A DNA stretch of 64,000 nt, from positions 124,001 through 188,000 of the forward strand of contig DASRHP010000001.1 in NCBI GenBank assembly GCA_035650475.1, written 5' to 3'. Below are positions 59,329-64,000 of this stretch, piece after piece. Made by a program: the position numbers and the translations under genes. This stretch comes from Candidatus Binataceae bacterium (lineage in GTDB: Bacteria; Desulfobacterota; Binatia; Binatales; Binataceae). The notes beneath the pieces are model-generated. The model was not told the origin of the DNA, did not search any database, and worked only from the letters and a program-made list of their open reading frames with translations. The first letter of the stretch is position 1, and each line of letters starts with the position of its first letter.

Positions 59329-60161
59329 CCGGCTCCCGCGACCTCGACTTCGGCGGTTTCGATTCGCGCGCTGCGCTTGGCGCGACATTCGTCGGGGTTG
59401 ATGCTTTCCGAGGTCAGGAGAAAGAGCGTGCGGCGCGTCGGCCCGCCCAACATACACGCAATCGGCATCTGCTCGCGCTTTACGCGCTCGGCGATCTGGC
59501 CACCCTGCCTGACCCGCAGCAGCTCGTGAGTCATCGGCGAAGCGACCCAGATCGCGCCCTCGGCGTCGAGCGCGATACCGTCGGGCACGCCGTCGCCGAG
59601 CTCGGCCCATATGCGGCGGTTGGCGAGCCCGCCGTCGGTGGCGATATCAAAGGCGGTCAGCCGATGGCCCATCGATTCGCCCACGATGAGCGTCTTGCCG
59701 TCGGGCGTAATCACGGTGCCGTTGGGAAATTCGAGATCGCGCGCCGCGACGCGCGCCGCGCCGTCCGGCGCGACCATCACCAGTTCGGCCGGCCTCTGCG
59801 GCGCGCCGCCGATCAGGTCGTAGCCGAAGTTGCCGACGTAGGCGCGCCCGCGCCCGTCAACCACCATGTCGTTGCAATGGAACGACGCGAGCCCGCTCAG
59901 ATCCGCGTGCAACTTGAGCGCGCCGTTCTCCAGCCGCAGCAGCCTGCGATCGGTCATCGACACGACCAGCATCCGGCCGTCCGGCAGCCATCCGAGGCCC
60001 GACGGCCACGCCGCCACTTCGGCCACCACCGAGGTGCGGCCTTGCAAGTCAACCGCGTTTACCGTGTGCGCGTGCATGTCGGAGAAGTACAACTTCCCGT
60101 CATGCCATCGCGGGCCTTCGCCGAAACACAGGCCGTCGAGCAGGGTCTTGAATTGGCGCAT
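59319..60161 (-). CDS. SMP-30/gluconolactonase (LRE) family protein
   Basis: Six-bladed beta-propeller of 280 residues from the ATG at 60161, backed by GGAGGA seven bases upstream. Metal-site residues of gluconolactonases are visible: Glu in GEGPRWHDGKLYFSD, Asn in CNDMVVDGRGRAYVGN, Asn in FPNGTVITPDGKT and Asp in DGIALDAEGAIWVAS. It is likely a calcium- or zinc-dependent lactonase in cytoplasm; the substrate is unknown. It lies 24 nt after the CaiB/BaiF gene at 60186 and overlaps pepP at its end. Confidence 0.88.
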   Translation of the reverse strand: MRQFKTLLDGLCFGEGPRWHDGKLYFSDMHAHTVNAVDLQGRTSVVAEVAAWPSGLGWLPDGRMLVVSMTDRRLLRLENGALKLHADLSGLASFHCNDMVVDGRGRAYVGNFGYDLIGGAPQRPAELVMVAPDGAARVAARDLEFPNGTVITPDGKTLIVGESMGHRLTAFDIATDGGLANRRIWAELGDGVPDGIALDAEGAIWVASPMTHELLRVRQGGQIAERVKREQMPIACMLGGPTRRTLFLLTSESINPDECRAKRSARIETAEVEVAGAGWP

Positions 60162-60185
60162 CGTCGTTCCTCCGGACCGCATTTG

Positions 60186-61427
60186 TTATTCCAGCGCGCC
60201 GGCCGCGCGCAGCCGCTCGACCTCCTCCGCGCTGTAACCGAGCATCCGGGTGAGCACCTCGTCGGTATGCTGGCCGATGAGCGGCGCGGGGCGGCGCACC
60301 TTGCACTCGGTGCGGCTCATCCGCCACGGGATCCCGCAATGCTGCTGGCGGCCGACCTCCGGATGGTCGAGGTAAACGAAGTAGCCGCGCTCCTCAAGAT
60401 GCCTGTCTTCGGAGACCACCTTGTTGGGCGCGCAGATTGCGGCCGCCACGCCCGCCGCCTGCAGGATCTGCTCGGCCTCGGCCGCAGTACGCTCGCGCGT
60501 CCAGGCGCTGATCGCGGCCTCCAGTTCGTCCTCGTTGCGCTTGCGCGCGGCGGCCGTCGCAAAGCGCGGATCGTTTGCCAGCTCGGGACGGCCGAGCGCG
60601 CGGGCCAAACGCGCGAATTCGGCGTCGTCGGCGCAGACGATCGAGACCCACATATCAACCAGGTTGCCCGAGTTCTGAAAGCGATCCTTGGAAGGGAACA
60701 CGCCGTGGGGCGCGATGAATGGGTCGCGATTGCCGTCGCGCTCGGGCTCGCGCCCGTTCATCGTGTATTCCAGGATTCCTTCGGCCAGCAGGTCCATCGC
60801 GCATTCCCACTGGCTCATGTCGATGTACTGTCCCTCGCCGGTTTTGCGGCGATGGTAGAGTGCGGCGAGGATCGCGAAGGCGCCGTGGACCCCGGCGTTG
60901 GGGTCGGCGTAGCTGAAGCCCGAATGCATCGGCGGCCATCCCTTGTACCCGGTCAGCGACGACAACCCCGACAGCGGCACCTGAGCAGGACCATAAGCCA
61001 CGTACTCGCGATACGGCCCGGTGTCGCCGTATCCGGAAAGCGAGATCATGATGATGTCGGGCTTGATCTTGCGCAGCGCCTGATAGCCGAGCCCCAGCTT
61101 GTCCATCACGCCCGCAGCAAAGTTATTCGTGACCACGTCGCTCGCCTTGACCAGGCGATGGGCGACCTCGAGCGCGCCGGGCTTGGCATAGTTCAGCGTC
61201 AGCGACAGCTTGCCCTGGTTGTACTGGTTGAAGTAGCCGGAGCGGTTGACTCCACCCGGTTTGCCCTCGGGCCACGGGGGCAGTAGGCGCGTCACGCACG
61301 GGCGGGTGCGAGTTTCGACGCGGATGACTTCGGCGCCAAGATGGGCCAGTTGGAGCGTGCAGTACGGCCCTGCCCATACCCAGGTGAAGTCGGCGATTCT
61401 CACGCCTTCCAGTGGAAGCTTCGCCAT
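60186..61427 (-). CDS. CaiB/BaiF (class III) CoA-transferase
   Basis: 413-residue CoA-transferase. N-terminus LPLEGVRIADFTWVWAGPYC has the standard opening. The nucleophile Asp is present in GFSYADPNAGVHGAF, followed by TGEGQYIDMSQWE. The C-terminus is IGQHTDEVLTRMLGYSAEE. It lies 36 nt downstream of a second CaiB/BaiF gene on the same strand. Tandem pairs often form a heteromeric transferase or act on two related acids. The SMP-30 gene follows. Donor and acceptor are unknown. Confidence 0.92.
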   Translation of the reverse strand: MAKLPLEGVRIADFTWVWAGPYCTLQLAHLGAEVIRVETRTRPCVTRLLPPWPEGKPGGVNRSGYFNQYNQGKLSLTLNYAKPGALEVAHRLVKASDVVTNNFAAGVMDKLGLGYQALRKIKPDIIMISLSGYGDTGPYREYVAYGPAQVPLSGLSSLTGYKGWPPMHSGFSYADPNAGVHGAFAILAALYHRRKTGEGQYIDMSQWECAMDLLAEGILEYTMNGREPERDGNRDPFIAPHGVFPSKDRFQNSGNLVDMWVSIVCADDAEFARLARALGRPELANDPRFATAAARKRNEDELEAAISAWTRERTAAEAEQILQAAGVAAAICAPNKVVSEDRHLEERGYFVYLDHPEVGRQQHCGIPWRMSRTECKVRRPAPLIGQHTDEVLTRMLGYSAEEVERLRAAGALE

Positions 61428-61463
61428 CGCGATCTCCCGCCGAACCCTCGTCCCGCGGCGCGT

Positions 61464-62672
61464 TCAGATAACGCCCGCGCGGCGCAACTCTTCCAGTCGC
61501 GCCGGGGCGATTCCCAGCCGCGCGCCGAAGATCTCCTCGTTGTGCTGCCCGAGCATCGGCGCCGGGCGGCGAATCTCCCATGGCGTGCGGCTGTACTTCA
61601 ACGGCGCACCCGGATACTTGTGCTTGCCCGCGAGGGGCTGCGCTATCTCGACGAAGAAGCCGCGCGCCTTTAAGTGTTCGGAGTTGAGCAAATCGCCCAT
61701 CGTCGAGACCGGCGCGAACGGAATCCGGCGCGCCTGCGCCTTGCGATAAAGATCGAGCACGCTCTGCTGGCGCACCCACTCGTCGAGGAACACCTTGAGC
61801 GCGTCCCAGTTGACGCCGCGGCTCAGACGGTCGGCGAACAGCGGCTCGCTCGCCCATTCCGGATTACCCATTAGCTCGACGAAGTTGCGCCACTGATGTT
61901 CTTCGACGCAGCAGACGAAGATGTAGCCGTCGCGGCACTCCATCACCTCCAGCGGCTGGATCGGCTTCTGCCCCAGCCGCGAGGCGACCATTCCCATGTA
62001 CGGCCAGTACTCGAAGAACAGCTCCATCATCGAGACCAGCGTCTCCTGGATCGAAACTTCGACGTGCTGCCCTTCGCCGTCGCGCATCTGCGCGAACACC
62101 GCGCCCATCGTTGCGACCGCGCCGTGCACGCCGCCCTGGAAACCGGACTGCTGGCCGAAGGTCTTGAGCGGCGGCATCTCCGGATGCTCGGGGCCGCCGC
62201 CGTTGATGTAACAGATCCCGCCGGCGCTCCACAGCGTGAGGTCCTCGGCGCGCCAGTTGCGCTTGGGCCCGCTCAGTCCGAACGGCGTGATCGAGGTCAT
62301 CACCAGGCGCGGATTGCGCCGGCGCAGGCGCTCAAAGCCGAGCCCGATCCGGTCCATGTCGGTCGGCGCGACATTATGGATAAGGACGTCGGCGTCTGCG
62401 ATCAGCTGCTCGAAAAGCTCGAAGCCTTCGGGGCGCGCCACATCGAGCGTCACGCCGAGCTTGTTGGTGTTAAGATAGAGAAAGAGGCCGCTCTTCTCCG
62501 GATGGCTCTGGCCGCCCGGGAACGGGCCGCGCGTGCGTGCGCGGTCGCCGACGCCGGGACGTTCGATCTTGATGACTTCCGCACCCATGTCGGCCATCAA
62601 CTTGGCCCCGTACGGCGCGGAAACCATCTCGCCCAGCTCGACGACTTTCAGTCCTGCCAGCGCTCCTCCCAT
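61464..62672 (-). CDS. CaiB/BaiF family protein, possibly lacking the catalytic Asp
   Basis: 402-residue protein starting GLKVVELGEMVSAPYGAKLMADMG, clearly in the family (also PGVGDRARTRGPFPGG, GQHNEEIFGARLG). At the catalytic region it reads FQGGVHGAVATMGAV; by eye the nucleophilic Asp of YADPNAGVHGA in its neighbour aligns with Gly here. It may be an inactive partner of the transferase at 60186, or use another residue. A start at 62744 would add 24 residues and overlap the YciI gene. It lies 20 nt after the YciI-like gene. Confidence 0.87.
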   Translation of the reverse strand: MGGALAGLKVVELGEMVSAPYGAKLMADMGAEVIKIERPGVGDRARTRGPFPGGQSHPEKSGLFLYLNTNKLGVTLDVARPEGFELFEQLIADADVLIHNVAPTDMDRIGLGFERLRRRNPRLVMTSITPFGLSGPKRNWRAEDLTLWSAGGICYINGGGPEHPEMPPLKTFGQQSGFQGGVHGAVATMGAVFAQMRDGEGQHVEVSIQETLVSMMELFFEYWPYMGMVASRLGQKPIQPLEVMECRDGYIFVCCVEEHQWRNFVELMGNPEWASEPLFADRLSRGVNWDALKVFLDEWVRQQSVLDLYRKAQARRIPFAPVSTMGDLLNSEHLKARGFFVEIAQPLAGKHKYPGAPLKYSRTPWEIRRPAPMLGQHNEEIFGARLGIAPARLEELRRAGVI

Positions 62673-62691
62673 CCGACCGTCCACCGCGTCC

Positions 62692-62964
62692 CTATTCGGG
62701 AAGCACCTTGCGGAACGGCTTAACCTCGACCCGCTCGAACACACCCTCGCGCACGTAGGGGTCGTTGCGCGCGAACTCGAGCGCCGCCGCCTCGCTCTCC
62801 ATGTCCACGATCATCAGGCTGCCGCTGCCGTCGGTGAATGGCCCGCCGATCACCATCTTGCCGGCCTTCGCCACCGGTCCGACATATGCCAGGTGGCGCG
62901 GACGCACCGAGGGCCTGAGCGCCGCCCCGTTGGGACCGTCATGACCGATAATCACGAACAGCAT
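62692..62964 (-). CDS. YciI-like protein
   Basis: 90-residue protein from the ATG at 62964; a TTG at 62991 is also possible. YciI marks are LAYVGPVAKAGKMVIGGPFTDG and ARNDPYVREGVFERVEVKPF, the ferredoxin-like fold with a His-Asp pair for small-molecule catalysis in some relatives (HLAYVG provides the His). It lies just upstream of the CaiB/BaiF pair, with which it is probably co-transcribed. Function unknown; similar proteins accompany aromatic or CoA catabolism. Confidence 0.82.
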   Translation of the reverse strand: MLFVIIGHDGPNGAALRPSVRPRHLAYVGPVAKAGKMVIGGPFTDGSGSLMIVDMESEAAALEFARNDPYVREGVFERVEVKPFRKVLPE

Positions 62965-63010
62965 TGGTGTCAGGCGTGTCTCCTCTCGCAAAAAAGATCC
63001 GGGCCGTGTA

Positions 63011-63063
63011 GCGACCTGGCCGCCGGCCCCTTCCCTGAAGAAAAAGGGGAAACCGTCTTGCTC
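63011..63063 (+). repeat. Dispersed intergenic hairpin repeat, copy 3
   Basis: Best match to copy 2 at 31856-31909: GCGACCTG, then CTTCCCTGAAG, AAGGGGA and CGTCTTGC in the same order over about 50 nt. It lies in the gap between the ecfT and YciI-like genes. Confidence 0.55.
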
Positions 63064-63153
63064 AGATGCATCGACGCCAAGTCGTCAAAAGCGCCCTCCA
63101 ACGGCGAAGTTAGCACGCTCGATGCGCACCGCCCAAACGCCCGCCGGGCGCGC

Positions 63154-63939
63154 TCAGACCGGCGCAATCGCACCGTAGCCAGTATAGTAAATCATGAAGT
63201 ACAGCGCGCCGAGCGCGAACAGCGCTGCCGCCGCGGCGACGTCGCCCATCTCGACCGGATAGTCGATAAAGCTCGTCGGCTGCTGGCTCATCCCGAAGCC
63301 GCGCGCCTCCAGCGCCATCGCCATCGCGTTGGCCTTACGCAGCGCGCCCATGAAGACCGGAATCACCACCGGCACGTAGCGCTTGACCCGCTCCAGCGGA
63401 CCGCCGCGGTTGAACTCGTACCCGCGCAGGTTCTGCGCCTGCACCACGGTCAGCGCCGCATCGATAAATAGCGGCACCAGCCGAAAGGCGAGCGTGACCG
63501 CGAATCCCACCCGATAAGGAACGCCAAGCCGCGCCAGTCCGGCGGTGAACTCTTCGACCTTGGTCGTGGACAGGAACAGGACCGAGGTCGCGAGCAGCTC
63601 GGCCAGCTTAAGCCCGCGCCCGAAGCCGAAGACCAGCGAGGCGCGGCTCAGATGGAACAGCGGAAGGTTAATCAGCGGCGGCCCCTGGCGGTAGAAAATC
63701 ATCCACGCGAGCGTGGTGAAGAAAACGACCAGGATGAAGAGCCAGCGCAGCCTGTAGAAGTTGGGCCACGATCCCGTGATCTGCGCCAGCGCGAGCATCA
63801 GCAACCCCAGCGGCAGCAGCGCCAGCGGATGGTCGACCCAGTACACCGACCAGAACATCACGAACAGCGCGAAAACCTTGACCGTCGGATGGAGCCGATG
63901 GATGAAGGTGCCGCGGTCGATATACAGGAAGATCGGCAT
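63154..63939 (-). CDS. ecfT: Energy-coupling factor transporter transmembrane protein
   Basis: Membrane coupling subunit of an ECF-type vitamin/metal transporter, 261 residues with about five hydrophobic segments (FALFVMFWSVYW, LLPLGLLMLALAQITG and others). The EcfT coupling helix with its Ala-Arg-Gly motif is visible in ANAMAMALEARGFGM near residue 210. The partner ATPases and S component are not in the window, but the gene fragment just upstream at 63939 may be one. Substrate (cobalt, biotin or other) is unknown. It overlaps that fragment by one base. Confidence 0.9.
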   Translation of the reverse strand: MPIFLYIDRGTFIHRLHPTVKVFALFVMFWSVYWVDHPLALLPLGLLMLALAQITGSWPNFYRLRWLFILVVFFTTLAWMIFYRQGPPLINLPLFHLSRASLVFGFGRGLKLAELLATSVLFLSTTKVEEFTAGLARLGVPYRVGFAVTLAFRLVPLFIDAALTVVQAQNLRGYEFNRGGPLERVKRYVPVVIPVFMGALRKANAMAMALEARGFGMSQQPTSFIDYPVEMGDVAAAAALFALGALYFMIYYTGYGAIAPV

Positions 63940-64000
63940 CAGCCCTGCGCTCGAAGCCAGGCTGCGAGCTCCTCCGGCGTGAGCGCGACCGCGCCGAAGC
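63939..64000 (-). CDS. C-terminus of an upstream gene (partial), possibly EcfA-type ABC ATPase
   Basis: Only the last about 20 residues are in the window (FGAVALTPEELAAWLRAQG). The stop TGA shares one base with the ecfT start, showing tight translational coupling. Position and sequence style suit the tail of an energy-coupling ATPase, the usual partner of ecfT, but too little is present to be sure. Confidence 0.5.
   Translation of the reverse strand, partial: FGAVALTPEELAAWLRAQG

Overview
This 64 kb window is a high-GC bacterial chromosome segment, densely coding on both strands. It has no CRISPR array, no rRNA, no insertion sequence and no prophage. Diderm traits are a very large AsmA-like envelope protein and Sec-exported M16 peptidases. 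The gene mix is rich in amidohydrolase-2 proteins, CaiB/BaiF CoA-transferases, an acyl-CoA dehydrogenase, a luciferase-like oxidoreductase and a BKACE enzyme. By inference this suits an uncultured soil or sediment lineage of the Binatota / Rokubacteria / former-Deltaproteobacteria kind. No marker here fixes the taxonomy.

Layout. 0.1-5.4 kb: translation genes (serS, yraN on minus; gatC, gatA, gatB on plus). 5.4-7.9 kb: a more AT-rich insert-like stretch with a frameshifted secreted-protein gene, a strong hairpin and a polytopic membrane protein ending in TPR-like helices. 8-15.9 kb: acyl-CoA dehydrogenase, amidohydrolase, zinc alcohol dehydrogenase, an HTH-citrate synthase fusion, a methyltransferase, a CaiB/BaiF transferase and a small EthD-like protein. 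16-20 kb: eno and gpmI (overlapping) and an M20 amidohydrolase. 20-26.6 kb: a zinc-ribbon membrane protein, BKACE, a NorD-like vWA protein and a tandem M16 peptidase pair (one catalytic, one not). 26.7-28.8 kb: tRNA-Cys, an EXORDIUM-like secreted protein and a small secreted unknown.

28.8-37 kb is the most interesting block, all on the minus strand. In transcription order it holds an alpha/beta hydrolase, a luciferase-like oxidoreductase, an EntE/DhbE-type aryl-acid adenylating enzyme, a 95-residue zinc-ribbon protein, a PaaA-like diiron protein, an ArsA/Get3-like ATPase and a one-chain B12-dependent acyl-CoA mutase with an altered cobalamin motif. I read it as a possible catabolic module built from familiar parts in an unfamiliar combination. 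The module reading is inference.

37-64 kb: fabF-fabH, a helical unknown, tkt-pgl-DUF2939, typA, AsmA-like, a TIGR04282-type transferase, cutA, hisC and pth. Then come a type I extradiol dioxygenase-like VOC protein, panE, a GNAT acetyltransferase, a second amidohydrolase, a D-aminoacylase-like amidohydrolase and DUF420. Last is a minus-strand run of ecfT, a YciI-like protein, two CaiB/BaiF proteins (one seemingly without the catalytic Asp), an SMP-30 lactonase and Xaa-Pro aminopeptidase. The window ends inside a gene just upstream of ecfT.

A roughly 50-nt hairpin repeat recurs in three intergenic gaps (13.1, 31.9 and 63.0 kb). All functional calls come from reading motifs by eye; no database search was run.
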